64,000 bases of DNA, taken from assembly GCA_023548195.1 (NCBI GenBank), contig JAJHZJ010000009.1:6222215-6286214 (forward strand), given 5' to 3'. Position numbers and translations under genes: made by a program. The notes below the pieces were generated by a model, which worked only from the letters and a program-made list of their open reading frames with translations, did no database searches and was not told the DNA's origin. Every line of letters starts with the position of its first letter. Position 1 is the stretch's first letter. Shown piece by piece: positions 43,810-56,329 of the stretch. Source of the stretch: Bettongia penicillata ogilbyi. Its lineage: Eukaryota > Chordata > Mammalia > Diprotodontia > Potoroidae.

Positions 43810-46070
43810 AGAGAATTAGGATAAGGAGCTCCAGAATTTACAAGTGTAACTTCTGTACCAAAGCCCATTGGTATGGGATTCCTTCCTTATTCAGCAGATA
43901 CAGAATAGAAATTCTTCTCGTTGGTTCCTCTACCTTTTGAAGATAAGAAAGATATGAAAATAAAAAGTATCAGTAAAGCAAGCCAGGAAATCACCAGTTG
44001 TTTAGGGTATTTCTCAAGGGAAGTGATGGAAGAGGCCAGCTTCACTTCAGGTTGCTGAAGGAAGACCGAAGTAGAGCTGGCAGTCTCTATCATGTCTTTA
44101 ACCCCGGCTTGCTATACACTTGGGTGAGAAACTGGACCCTCTCTCTTGGTTGAGCTGAGTTACCTCACTCCCAACAGGAGAGCTTCTTCATTCTGTATTG
44201 TCTGGTATGTATTCTCCTATGCATACCTTCTCTGATTTCCATTTTGCTGTGATTTGGATAAATGGAATTCTTTCCTATTTGTTATGTGGGTTTACTGTGG
44301 AACTGGTATTAGATGGGGAAGGGGAGTCAAACTTTGAATATGGTGTTTGGGGTCTCCTTTCCCTCCAAAATGACAAAGTGATCAGAAATAAGCTTGAAGC
44401 TGATCATTTCCCCTAGGTAAACAATATTTAAGAGAACAGATAGATGTCTAACTGGTACCCTGACTCTGAAGACAGCAGAATGGTGGAGCCCTAGCCTCTT
44501 ACTTCTTTCCCCTTGTAGCAGGAATGAAAACCTCTCAGACAAAGGTGGAGGGAGAAGAGGCTAGAGGGGTAGACTCTGCTTCCCTTCAAGCTATTCAATG
44601 ACAGACCCCATCATATGTGGGTCCCTCTTTATCCTTGGTCTCATTCCATATACCTAGTGCCTTCTTTCCCTTCATAAGGAATATGCATATAAATATAAAC
44701 ACTAAATTAACAATGTCTCAATTTTTGTTCCAAAGAATAGCCAGCAGAGAAGTGGTGTAGTAAAGGCACAAAATATTGCAAGCATTGTCAAATATAGTTA
44801 ATGTGTTGATCAGTTTTACTTAATTATTTTTCTTTTTTATAAGAAAGGGTACAATATAAAAAAACAAAAATATTAATAAAACTTTTAAAATCTAGATAAA
44901 TGATAAGTATGACATCTTCCTGATTTTTTAAAAATTTAGGCCCATGATTTCATTAGTGTAAGGAACTTCGAAGTATGGTTGTACCCTCTACCAAAGCAGA
45001 ATGACAACTGTTCTGCCATGTATAGTCTTAACCCAGTGCACCAGCACTGTGAGTTAAGAGACTTAACCAGAGTCCCAAAGTGAGCCTAACTTTCAGCATG
45101 ATTCTCTGTACACTGTTCCATGCTACTTTTCTTCCCTGATCTACCTGTATGGTAGTTACACACACACACACACAAACACACACATGAATCTAGAAGACCT
45201 ATTTAGTTCCTTGTATCTTTATCTCTTCATATATATATATCCCCTTTTCTCATCTGTAAATGGCAATAACTATACTTATAAGAAAGAGGCTTTTATTTGT
45301 GTCTTTAGAATTTCATTTTTTGTAGTTTCCTATCTCTCCCTGACTGACTTCCCACGTACAATTTTAGCCCATATGATTCTACCTCGGCTTTTTCTGAACC
45401 CTTTAAAATTTATTCTACACAAATTGATGGGTAAATATTAATGTCTGGCTTTCCCTTCCTCTTTCTCATAAATTTTAGGACTGAAGGGTCGCTTGCCCCC
45501 AGTGTTGCTACCATTTCTACTGCAGAAGCCATATTAGTAAGAGACAGATCCAGAACAGAAATTTACCTTATTGGTTCCTTTACCTTTTGAAGAATGAAAA
45601 TATCAGTAAGGCAAGTCAAGAAATTATTAGTTGCTTTGCTTCAGGTAGAAGACTTTTAGCAGATTTCTGGATAATTAATCTCCCCTCCACTAGAACCTTG
45701 GGCTAAGCTTTTAAATCTGTTTCCTAAAGTCCCCATCTATATCCTCTTTCTGTCCCGGTGATCTACAGTTTAATTCAATAGTTTCTTTTTCTGCCTGTAT
45801 TGATCTCAAATTGCTCTCTACCATGCTTCTCCCCTCTGAGCATACTGGGAGAACCCAGGCCTCATGCTTCAGAAATAATGTTGGAAGGGTTGGGCAGTAA
45901 AGGGAAAGAAATAGTCATCTTAGAGGGGACTGGAGAATCCAAAATACTCTTTCTTTTTCTCCTGCCTCCCACATGTAGACATTGTTGTAATTTCTCTAAG
46001 TGGTATAATCTGAAGAACCCTAGGAAAGTCCTCCTATTTAAAGATTCTCCCTGAGACTGCTTATAATTGT
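43810..46070. other. Unassigned intergenic region with an internal duplicated motif
   Basis: A roughly 110-bp segment (43890-44005: TTGGTTCCTCTACCTTTTGA, AGTATCAGTAAAGCAAG) recurs in the same orientation at 45550-45645 (TTGGTTCCTTTACCTTTTGA, ATATCAGTAAGGCAAG). The spacing is about 1.65 kb. That could be two LTR-like ends or two copies of an unnamed repeat. No retroviral or other domain is found between them. A CA microsatellite lies at 45159-45184. Confidence 0.35.
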
Positions 46071-46165
46071 TACTTTTCAATTTAATAAATAATTGAGCAA
46101 CTACTATGTGTACATCACTGTCCTAAGAACTGTGGGAGAAACAAGGAAGAACTTAACATTTAATG
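46070..46165 (-). repeat. L2-like LINE tail
   Basis: AATAATTGAGCAACTACTAT, GTACATCACTGTCCTAAGAA, then GGGAGAAACAAGGAAG. Confidence 0.55.
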
Positions 46166-46494
46166 AGTGTAAGGCGGCACTGGCGAGCAGGCATCAGTGC
46201 CCCAGGCTGCTGCAATCCTTAACCCAGAAAAATAAGACACCAATGATTATCATGTAATATAATGTTAGTTCAAACAAGGAAGAGATAATTTTTAATTGGG
46301 AAATAATGCTTGTGCATGGAAAAGTTAGAATTTAAATTTAAATATGTAGGAGTTAACCAACTGGAACTTCTAGTAAAGATGGAGGAGAAAGAAGGCCACG
46401 AGTAAAGCATGAAGACAGGAAACTAACTGGAGAAGCATTCTAGTTTGAAATGGAACGTAAGTGGGAGATAAGATTGAAAAGATGCATTTTTAAT

Positions 46495-46735
46495 AGTATG
46501 AAGAGCTCACATTTACTTATATAGCACTGTCAGGTTTACAAAGTGTTTTCCTCACAACAAAACTATGACATAGGAAATATAGATATAGTTACCTCCATTT
46601 TACAGATGGGAAAACCAAGGTTCAAGGAACTATAGTTACTTGCTTAGGGGAACACAATTCATAGGTGCTAAGGGTAGGGCCCAAACCTAGTTCATCCATC
46701 TCCATAACAAATTCTTTTCCCTTAATTCCTCACTC
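46495..46735 (-). repeat. MIR/THER CORE-SINE
   Basis: ACAAAGTGTTTTCCTCACAA, CCATTTTACAGATGGGAAAA and GGTGCTAAGGGTAGGGCCCA are the reverse-complement CORE-SINE series. Confidence 0.75.
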
Positions 46736-46739
46736 AATT

Positions 46740-47165
46740 TCAGGATCATATTGCGGAGTGCTTTGAAAGCTACAGTGAGTCATCAAAGGGTTGTTTTTGG
46801 TAAGGAGTTGACATCATCAGCTCTGTACTTTAGGAAACTCAAACTGGCAGGAGGTGGGTTGAATGTGACATTGAAATTTTAATAATGAGACAATCATCTG
46901 TGTTAAGGATTATCTTATAAAATTTAAATATCCTGCTGTAACCAAGCCTGAAAACAATCTAAATGTTTAATGATTATTTTAAAAAATGGCTGAATAGACT
47001 GTTATATCGATGTAAATACTGCCATTAGGAGGTAGAAATGTGATTAGTATGGAAAGAACTCTAGGACTTAATGCAACATAAGTAAAAGAAAGCTAGAACA
47101 GTACAGAGGTTGACTATTCTATTTATTCAATTCAACATGCATTTATTAAGTGCCCATTATGTAAT
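46740..47165. repeat. L2-like and old L1 scraps
   Basis: 46740-46890 contains AGTGAGTCATCAAAGGGTTG and TTGACATCATCAGCTCTG (ancient LINE, minus). 46930-47095 contains CTGAAAACAATCTAAATG and TGGCTGAATAGACTGTTATA (old L1 3' region, plus). 47125-47165 is an L2 tail scrap (minus). Confidence 0.4.
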
Positions 47166-47169
47166 TTTT

Positions 47170-48555
47170 AAAGTATATATTCTACACATAACTATAATCA
47201 GAATTTATCAGAGCATCTAGACAAAGTCATTATCTTTATGTTTAAGCATAACTTTCGTTGTAAATTACTTTGAGTGAAGTGTCTAGTATGGGTCGCTTTA
47301 CGGACCGTTTAAGTATGATGTAGCAGGGAGGGAGGAAGGCCTGGGTCCGGGCCAGCTCGGACCGGCTTGTACAGTCAGGGATGAAGGAGCTCAGCTTAAC
47401 TTCTTGTGGCCCTGGAGACTAAGACTTAAATTATAATCATCCTGCTGAATGGTGGAACTCCTCTGTCCTGGAGAAATCACAGGTCTGTATTCTCACAGAA
47501 AGAAAATTCAGAATAAAAATAACAAACATGAAAATCTTTTGGTGATGGTTAAGGAGGATTTCATCCATCTTTGCTATCTCAGCAAGAGTCTAAATAAAGA
47601 CTGCTTTTTCCTAGTACCTAGCTGGATGGATGGTAATTTTAGATCTAGGAGAGAGGGGAATTTAGTACATGATGCAATTCAGAGGAAGGCGAATTAGGAG
47701 AAGATTGGATCCTGAACTGGAAACTTTGGACAGCCAGAGGAAGGCAGAAGGTACCTATCTAGAGTTATTTGATTCATAGGTTTGCTGCAAAGGGCTTGCT
47801 CTCCCACACTTCCTATCCTTCATATGTGGAATAAGAAGAGCTGATGATCTTCAAACAGGCCCAGGTGAATTCTCCGTTATTCTGGCTACCCTGGTGGGAA
47901 AGTGCCTCTTAGTAACCTTCACTTCCTTAAAGATTCAGCTCAACTATGATTTCTTTATAATGTTCTTTCTTGATTCTCCTGCTTATTACTGATTTACCTA
48001 ACCCATGCCACTGCATATCTATTTTGTGTATGAAATCCAGGTAGATCTGTTGAGACCTCTAATGAATTTGGTGAGATTACAGAGCATAGATCTTTATGGG
48101 AAGGGGGCACATCTCGTCACACTAGACGTGTGAAAGCCTTGGTTTATCTTGATCATATTTTTTTTGAATTAAAAAAATTCAATGTTTTGGACACATCTGA
48201 TACATTCTTCTCTCGAGTCACGGTGATGTCACCATGCACAGTTATTCTTAGCTTTTGTTCTCTTTAATACCACTTTGACCTTCTCCTGAAGCTCACTAGG
48301 TAGTTCTTGCTATTTAAATGCTTGAAGAACCTTCCCATTTCTCTTGTTTATTGGACTCTCCACTTTCATTTTAAATGCCTTTGGGATGGCTTTTCTCACT
48401 TGTCTTTCATCAAGCTTTCTTTAAATAGTTTCTGCTCTACACTGCTTCTCATTACTTTATGAGACAATACTGTTCTTAACTATCCATCATCATGCTCTGT
48501 AAAATTTTACAAATGAGTTCATATTCTAAATAATTGTTCTTTTGGGTATCAATTC
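47170..48555. other. Unassigned intergenic sequence
   Basis: Mostly unrecognised. 47280-47400 is unusually rich in CpG and GC for the surroundings (GGGTCCGGGCCAGCTCGGAC). 48180-48560 is a complex block with no coding frame. No repeat family could be named. Confidence 0.3.
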
Positions 48556-48559
48556 TTTC

Positions 48560-50587
48560 TGTTTAGCAAGCCAAGTATTTGCTAAGAAAAGAAAAAGAAA
48601 TTGAAAGGATATGCATAGGCAGTAAGGAAACAAAACTATCACTTTTTGCAGGTGAGATGATGATATACTTAAAGAATCCTAGAGACTCATGTAAAAAACT
48701 TGTTGAAACAATTAAGAACTTCAGCAAAGTTGCAGGATATAGAAAAACTCATGAGAATCATTAGCATTTGTATACATTACCAATAAAACCCAGCAGGAAG
48801 GCATAGAGAAATTCCATTTAATATAATTGCATACACTATAAAATACTTGGAAGTCTACCCGCCAACACACACACACACAGAGTACCCATATGAACACAAT
48901 TATAAACAATCTGTATACAAATAAAGACAGAAATTATAAGTGGAGAAATATTGAATGCTCATGGGTAGGCTGAACCAATATCATAAAGATGACAATACTG
49001 CCTAAATTAATTTACTTATTCATTTCCATACCAAACTATCAAAGAATTACTTTACAGAGCTAGAAAAAATAATAACGAAATTCATCTAAAGTAGCAAAAG
49101 ATTGAGAATATCAAAGAAAGCAATGGGAAAAAATGTGAAAGAAGACCACTAGTAGTATGAGATCTCAGACTATAGTGCAAAGCAGTAATCATCCAGACAA
49201 TTTGGTACTGAATAAGAATAGTGATTGATCAATGGAACAGATTGAGGTAAACAACACACTGAAGCAAATAAGCACAATAGCGCCTAGAGGTTGATGAACC
49301 CAAAGATCCCAGCTACTGAAGCAAGAACTATTTGACAAAAACTGCTACTAATACTGGAAAGTAATCTGCCATAAAGTAGGCATAGATGAACATTTCACAT
49401 TTTATACCAAGATAAGTTTGAAATGAGTACATGATATAGACATAAAGTTGGCTATCATAAGCAAATTAGGGTAGCATAGAAGAAATTACCTACCATATCT
49501 TAGAAAATGAGTTTGTGAACAAACAAGAGCTAGAAAGGTTCATGGGAGGTAAAATGGACAATTTTGATTATATAAAATTAAAGTTTTTGCAAAAACAAAA
49601 CAAATCCATCCAAAATTAGAAGAAAAGCAGGAAACGGGAAGAGTTGTGCAACAAGTTTCCTCTGATGTTTACCTCATTTTTTAGATATATAAAGAGCTGA
49701 GCCAAATTTGTAAGAAGAATAAGAACCTTTCTCCAGCTGATAAATGGATATAAACAGGCATTTTCAGAGAAATAAATCCAAGTTTTTAATAGTCATTCAA
49801 AAAAAATGCTCTAACTCAATAATAATTACAGAAATGTAAATCACAGCAACTCTGAAGTGCTACTTCATACTCATCAGATTGGCTAAGATGATGGAAAAGG
49901 AAAATGACAAATGAGAGAGGGGATGTGGTACACTGTTCAACTACTGATAGAGCTGTACATTCTGGAGAACAATTTGGAACTATATCCAAAAAGGTATAAT
50001 ATGCATACGTATCCTTTGTCCCAGTAATACACTTCCTAGTCAATATCCTAAAGAGATAAAAGAAAAGGAATATATGTATACATATGCATAAAAATATCAA
50101 GAGTAGCTCTTTCAGTGATGGCAAAGAAGTGGAAACTGAGGGGATGCCCATCAGTTGGAAAATAGGTAAAAAGTTAATATTGAATATGAATATGAAGGAA
50201 TACTACTGTACTATAAGAAATGATGAAAGAGATAGTTTCAGAAAACCTGGAAAGATTTATATGAACTGATGGAAAGTGAAGCGATCAGAACCACAATACC
50301 AATGTACACAGTAACAGCAAAATTGTCAAGATAATCAACCATGAAAGACTTAGTAATTTTGATCAACAAAATGATACATCAGAACTCATGATGGGAAATG
50401 CTATCCATGCCCAAATAGAGAACTGACAGACTAAGGGTACTGACTGAACATGGCTAATGAAGAAACACATTTTCCATGACTTCATATATATAATAGGTAT
50501 TGTATTTTTACCTTTTCAATGGGTAGAGAAAAAGGTAGATGGAAGAAAAGAATTTGGAACTGAAAATAAAAATTTAATTTAATTTTT
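48560..50587 (+). mobile_element. L1, second half of ORF2 and 3' UTR, old
   Basis: It runs from AGAAAAAGAAATTGAAAGGA (behind the reverse-transcriptase core) through CTATCACTTTTTGCAGGTGA, AAAGTTGCAGGATATAG, AATCCATCCAAAATTAG and GGAGAACAATTTGGAACTAT to an A/T-rich end at 50580. In-frame stops are common. Confidence 0.8.
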
Positions 50588-50797
50588 AAAAATAAGGCAT
50601 ACTAGGGAAGATGGGGACAAGAGAAGGGAGGGATGATAGAAGAGAGGGCAGATTGGTGATAGGGAAGATTAGAATGCTCGGGGTATTGGGGTGGGGGGAG
50701 GGGACAAGTGGGGAGAAAATTTGGAACCCAAAATTTTGTGAAAATATGAATGTAAAAAGTTAAATAAATAAATTTATATTTAAAAAAATAAGGCATA
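50588..50797 (+). mobile_element. HAL1 3' fragment with target-site duplication
   Basis: The body 50602-50783 (182 bp) matches the last part of HAL1 (ATTGGGGTGGGGGGAGGGGA, AATTTGGAACCCAAAATTTT, AAAAAGTTAAATAAATAAAT). It is flanked by AAAAATAAGGCATA at 50588-50601 and 50784-50797. Insertion at TT|AAAAAT is typical of the L1 endonuclease. It sits at the A-rich tail of the L1 to its left. Confidence 0.85.
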
Positions 50798-50849
50798 TTG
50801 GCTCTTTTGTTCTCTTCATTAAGGCAAAATATTTACATCTCTCAGTCAA

Positions 50850-51745
50850 GTAGAATAGAGAAATGAGTCAAATTCATAGGAACACAAGTCATTCCCCAAT
50901 TGATAAATGGTCAAAGGATATGAACAGGCAGTTTTCAGAGGAAGACATTCAAGCTATCTATAGTCTTATGAAAAAATGCTCTAAATCACAATTTAGAGAG
51001 AAATGCAAATCAAAACAACTCTGAGGTACCACATTATACCTATCAGATTGGCTAACATGACAAAATAGGAAAATGATAAATATTAAAGAAGATGTGGGAA
51101 ATTCAGAAGACTAATGCATTGTTGGTGGAGTGTGAACTGATCCAACCATTCTGGAGAGCAATTTGGAACAATGCTCAAAGGGCTCTAAAATGGTGCATAC
51201 TCTTTGACCCAGCAATACCACTTCTATGGCTAAATCTTAAAGACATCATAAAAATGGGAAAAGGACTCACATATACAAAATTATTTATAGCAACTCTTTT
51301 TATGATGGTAAATTACTCATATGAACTGATGCTGAATCTAATAAGCAGAATCAGAAGAACACTGTACGCAGTAACAGCCACATTATGCAATGACTGACTT
51401 TGACAGACTTAGCCCTTCTCAGCAATGCAAGGATCTAAGACAACTCCAAGAGACTCATGATGGAAAATGCCATCCACATCCAGAGGAAGACTTATGGAGT
51501 TTGAATGCAGATGGAAGCAGGCTATTTCATCTCCTTTTCTTTTGTTCTTTTGTTTTGTTTCTTCTTTCTTGTGGTTCCTCCCATTAGTTCTAATTCTTCT
51601 TTACATCAAGACAAATGTAAAATATGTTTAGTATGAATGTGTAAGTAGAGCCTGTATCACACTGAACACCATCTTGGGGAGAAAATTTAACTGAAAATCT
51701 TATGGAAGTGAATGTTGAAAACTAAACAAATCATAATTATATATA
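50850..51745 (+). mobile_element. 5'-truncated L1, ORF2 C-terminus plus 3' UTR
   Basis: CATTCCCCAATTGATAAATG begins the L1 match. The frame 51092-51397 reads through CELIQPFWRAIWNNAQRAL, then has an internal deletion before the YELMLNLISRIRRTLYAV end. The 3' UTR closes near 51745. Confidence 0.85.
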
Positions 51746-51869
51746 AAAAAGAAATATATTTAATTTGATCCTCACAACAGCCAATAGGCCTTATTTTTAA
51801 AAATTAAATTAAATTTTTATTTTCAGTTCCAAATTCTTTTCTTCCATCTACCTTCAAATCATTACAATT

Positions 51870-52015
51870 ATTATCCCCATTTTAAAATTGAGGAAACAGA
51901 GGCAAACAGAGTTTAAATGATTTGCCCAGGGTTACATAGCTAATAAGTATATGAGGTCAAATCTGAACTCAGGCCTTCCTAATGCCATGCCTAGTGCTCT
52001 AGCCATTGTGTCCCC
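51870..52015 (-). repeat. MIR/THER CORE-SINE
   Basis: CATTTTAAAATTGAGGAAAC, TTTGCCCAGGGTTACATAGC, AATCTGAACTCAGGCCTTCC, then CCATTGTGTCCCC. Confidence 0.75.
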
Positions 52016-52430
52016 TTTTAGTCTCCATCTCGTGTTAAATCCTTTCTTCAAATTCCCATTATTATAATTTTTATTTCTTTTATTATAGTTGTGTTTAAAT
52101 GTTTTGTGTTTATGAGTTAATGGCTTAGCACAAGTCGGCATAACGTATGGCCTGCTTTACATCCTTGACATTTTTTGTGTCTTTTCACCAACTGTAAGCT
52201 GTGAGCAGCTGTAAATGGCCCATCCTTATCACATGGTCAAACTTGTAAAGTTTTCATGAGAAGCTGAGAAATACATGTACTTTCTACAGTTTCCATTCAG
52301 TCATGTCCAGAGGTCTATTCAATCTAAGTTTTATAAAATCCTCTTCATGTCCTTAACTTCTTTCTTCTCCAACATTTTGTGAATTTGGGGCTGATCCTAC
52401 AATGATGAACTGATGAACTATTATTGTTTT
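52015..52430. other. Intergenic sequence, nothing recognised
   Basis: AT-rich with a moderately complex centre. No frame or repeat family that I can support. Confidence 0.35.
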
Positions 52431-52600
52431 GCTGTCAACTTCCTTGTGAGTCAATTAGTTCGGTCATTTTTCAATTCCACTCTTTGTGACATCATTTGGC
52501 AAAGATACTGGAGTGGTCTGCCATTTCCTACTTCAGCTCATTTTAGAGAGGAAGAAACTGAGACAAATAGGGTTAAGTGACTTATACGGTCCTCCCCTTC
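52430..52600 (-). repeat. THER1-type marsupial SINE
   Basis: GTCATTTTTCAATTCC, CTCTTTGTGACATCATTTGG, CAAAGATACTGGAGTGGTCT and AGGGTTAAGTGACTTATACG are the classical marsupial CORE-SINE series, truncated on the right. Confidence 0.8.
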
Positions 52601-52749
52601 CCAGACAGCCAAACCATATAAAATAAGTGTTTTTTAACAAAGTAAGTTTGTTTTTTAAACAAAAAAGGGGGGAAAATCGGCATAATTTATAGATATATCA
52701 AAAAAGTCTGAAAATATGTACAATGTGCAACATCCCATCTCCACAAAGG

Positions 52750-53745
52750 ATGAAGTATAAATGACTTTTCATTTATTTTCTTTCAAGTTCTGAGAAAAAA
52801 TTCCTTTTCTTTCCCTGCCTGTTCTCCCCGTGGGAGAAGGGGAAGTAAAATCAAACTCTTGTAACAAATATGAATAGTCAAGCAAAATAATTTCTGCATT
52901 TTCATGGGCAAAAAAGTATATGTATCATTCTGCACTTTAGTGGGTATCACAGTTCATTATCAGTCTTCTACAATTATTTATTATTGGTCTTTCTAGAATA
53001 ATGATATTACTTAGAGTCCTAAAATCCCTCAAAATCGTTTGTCTTTACAATGTTGTTATCGTACAAATTATTCTCCTGGTTCTATTCATTTAAGTCTGCA
53101 TGAACCTATACAACTCTACCCAGGTGCTTTTTTTAAAAAACCGTTTTCATCATGTCCTTTGGCATAACAGTGTTCCATTAAATTCATACACTATCATTTG
53201 TCCAGTCATTCCTCAGCTGATTTGGAACTCCTTAGCTTTAGGTTCTTTGCCAACACACAAAAAAACTGCTTTAAATATTTTTGTAGAAATGGTTCTTGTC
53301 CTCTTAATTTTATGTTTCTGAGACATAGGCCTAGTAATAGTAGAGTTAGGTCAAAAGGTATACAGATTAGTTAGGCATAGCTCCAAAATGCTTTAAAGTA
53401 TGGCTAGACCAATTCACAGCTCCACCAACAGCATATTAGTGTGACTGTTTTCTCACAAAACTCTCGAACACTTGTCATTTTTCCTCTTTTACTCTGTTCC
53501 AATCAATCTAATGTGTGAGTGCTGGAATCTAGGACTTTTAAAAATTTACATTTCTCTAGTTATTAATGATTTGGAACATTTCTTTTTAGCTATGGCAGCT
53601 TGAGAACTACTTGTTTACATCCTTTGATCATTTATCAGTTGGGAATGCCTCTAATTCTTATACCAATTCTTTTGAAACAAGACCTTCCTTAGAGAAACTA
53701 GATGCAAAGAATTTTTCTTAGTTAATTGTAAATATTAACAAAATT
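52750..53745 (-). mobile_element. L1 3' end, minus strand
   Basis: The plus strand shows TATGTATCATTCTGCACTTT, GTGTTCCATTAAATTCATAC, TTTGCCAACACACAAAAAAA, CCAATTCACAGCTCCACCAA and TCCTTTGATCATTTATCAGT, the reverse complement of ORF2 end plus 3' UTR. It abuts a plus-strand L1 piece at 53745. Confidence 0.75.
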
Positions 53746-54310
53746 GAAAACAAAATTCCATTGCACTTATAAATAAAAACAGGAAATAAAAGACAAAAGA
53801 AATCAATACAATATTAGCTAGTCAAAGTTTTTTAAAAAGAAAACAATTGCCAGTAAATGAAAAAGATAATTCACAACTAATGAAGAAGACAGAACATTAC
53901 TAGAAAGTATTTTGCCTAAGTATATGGCAAAAAGTTAACAAATGAATGGATATTTATAAAAATATAAATATGCAAATTAACAGAACAAAAAATGGAGTAT
54001 TTAAATAACTCAATCTCAGAAAAAGAAATTGAATCATAAAGGAATTTGAAAGGAAAAAGATCTCAGAGCTAAATTAGTTTTAGTAATAGCAAATTGTATT
54101 ATTATTCAAGGTATAATTAACTCCCATATTATGTAAGCTATTTACAAAAATATGAATACACTATCTTACCAAATTCCTCCTATGATATGATCTAAATACC
54201 TAAACCAAAGAGAGAAAAAATATAGAGAACTATAGACCAATATCCATAATAACTACAGATACAAAAGTTTTAAATAAAATATAAGCTAAGAGGTTATGCT
54301 GAATTTATAC
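53710..54310 (+). repeat. L1 ORF2 middle fragment
   Basis: ATATGCAAATTAACAGAACA, TTAAATAACTCAATCTCAGA, AAAAGAAATTGAATCATAAA and ACTATAGACCAATATCCATA are motifs leading into the L1 reverse transcriptase. It ends near TTTATACCTTGAATA. Dead. Confidence 0.65.
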
Positions 54311-54384
54311 CTTGAATATTGACCACATTTAGAATTGAGTGCATTTAGAAAAATTCTAATCATAATAAATATAAAAATCCTCTT

Positions 54385-55165
54385 TTCATTTTAATTACCC
54401 TGATTCATTACCTTACTATCAGCAGGTAGTATGCTCCTGCATATGTCCACTGGAATCATGTTTAATCATTACATTGATCACTATCCTGGTACAAGCCATC
54501 ATCAGTTCACACAGGAACTATTGCAATAGTATGCTGGTGGGTCTTCCTGTCTCAAATCTCTCTCTCCTCCAAGATATCCTACATTCAGTCAGAAAAGTAA
54601 TTTTTCCTAAAGTTCAGGTTCAGTCATATCACTCTCCTGCTCGATAAACTAGTGGCTTCTACTGACTCCAGGATCAAATACAAAATGCTCTGTTTGGCGT
54701 TCAAAGGTCTTTATAACCTACTTCCCTTCTACTTTTCCAGTTTCTTCCACCTTATTCTCACACATGTATTCTTTGATCCAGTAATCCACTGACCTCTTGA
54801 CTATTTCACAAATAAGACACTCTATCTCTTCAGATCTGGTCATTTTCTTTGGCTGTCCTCTATGTCCAGAATGGGCTCTCTCCTGTGCTCTGACTACTGA
54901 TCTCCCTGGCTTCCTTTGAGTCTCAATTAAAACCTTACCTTCTAAAAAAAGCCTTCCCAATCCTTTTTAATTCTAATGCCTTGCCTCTATGAATTATTTC
55001 AAATTTATGCCATATTATTTGCTTTGTATGCAATTTGCATGCTGTCTCTCCCATTGGATTGCAAGCTCCTTGAAGGCACGTGCTTTCTTTTGCCTCTTTT
55101 ATATCCCCAGGTCTTAATACGGTGCTTGACCCATAGCAGATACATAATAAATGTTTAGCAGCTAT
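54385..55165 (+). repeat. L2 LINE, about 780 bp of 3' end
   Basis: GAACTATTGCAATAGTATGC, CATATCACTCTCCTGCTCGA, GACTCCAGGATCAAATACAA, CTTGAAGGCACGTGC and CATAATAAATGTTTAGC. This is the most complete L2 3' end in the window. Confidence 0.85.
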
Positions 55166-55169
55166 TGAT

Positions 55170-55725
55170 TATTTATTGACTAGTTCTCAGATCTTTCAAA
55201 AATGTTTGCCTTTACAATATTGTCATGACTCCATAAATTATTTTATTCTTTCTGCTGAATTCACCCTGCATCACTTCACACAAGTCTTAGGATTCTCACA
55301 CACCGTCTCCCTTATCATTTCTTATCGTAATGGTATTTCATTATATTCAAATGCTATAACTATTTCTCGTTTGATAGACACTTTAATTTTCTTCGCCTCC
55401 ACAAAAAGAGCTGTTGTAAATATTTTTGTACACATGGATCCTTTTCCTTTTCCTTTGGTCTCTTTATGATAGAAAGCTAGTAGGGGTATTATTGGATCCA
55501 GAGCTCTGTACAGTGTGATAGCCTTTTGGGTCGAGCTCTAAGTTGCTTTACAGAAAGGCAGACCAATTCACATCTCACTCTTTGTCCTACCTTTTGGCCA
55601 TTTGTTATTTTATCAGTTGTTCATTAATTTATTAGTTGGCTAGATGCCTCTCATTCTTACAAAGTCCTTATCTTGAAAAGCAGATCTTTACTAGAAAAAT
55701 TTGCCAAAAACATTTGCTTCTAGTC
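55170..55725 (-). mobile_element. L1 3' end, minus strand
   Basis: TTGTAAATATTTTTGTACAC, GGATCCTTTTCCTTTTCC and TGATAGCCTTTTGGGTCGAG on the plus strand are reverse-complement ORF2 C-terminal motifs. It lies exactly between an L2 on the plus strand and one on the minus. Confidence 0.75.
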
Positions 55726-55726
55726 A

Positions 55727-56325
55727 TCAGTCAGTCGATAAACATTTAGTTAGCATCCACTCTGTGCCAGACATGGTGCTGAGAGCTAAGGGTATAAAAG
55801 AGAGGAAAAAGACAACCCCTCCCTTCCAGGAGCTCCCAACTGAGGAAGACAACAAACAGAAACACACAGGACCAAGAGGGAACAACTGAGAGGGAAGGCA
55901 CTGGAATTAACAGGGGTATGAAAGGCTTCCTACAGAAGAGGTTTTACTTGGGCCTTAAAGGAAACCAGGGAACCACGACCTTCCAAGTACTGAAGACAGC
56001 CAGAGAAAATGCCTGGAGACGAAAGAGAGTGTCTTGCTCCTGGAACAACTAGGAGGCCAGTGACACCAGATCAAAGAGTAAGTGGCTGGGAGTAAGATGG
56101 AAGAAGGTGGAGAGGTAGGAGGGGGCTAGGTTATGAAAGGCTTTGAATTGCAAATAGAGAATTTTGTATTTGATCTTGGTAGCCAAAAGAAGCCACTGAA
56201 GTTTATTAAGAAAGAGGATGACATGATTAGACCTATGCTTTAGGAAAATCCTTTTTGGTGGCTAAATGGAAGATGGATTAGAACAGGGAGAGACTTGAGG
56301 CAGGCTGGTCTATCAGCAGGTGGAC
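55727..56325 (-). repeat. L2-like LINE tail and internal segment
   Basis: ACATTTAGTTAGCATCCACT, TGTGCCAGACATGGTGCTGA, CCAGGAGCTCCCAACTGAGG, then GGCTTCCTACAGAAGAGGTT and GATGACATGATTAGACCTA. This copy links the L2-type tail with the internal motifs seen alone elsewhere (6490-7215, 18100-18600). Confidence 0.6.
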
Positions 56326-56329
56326 CTTC

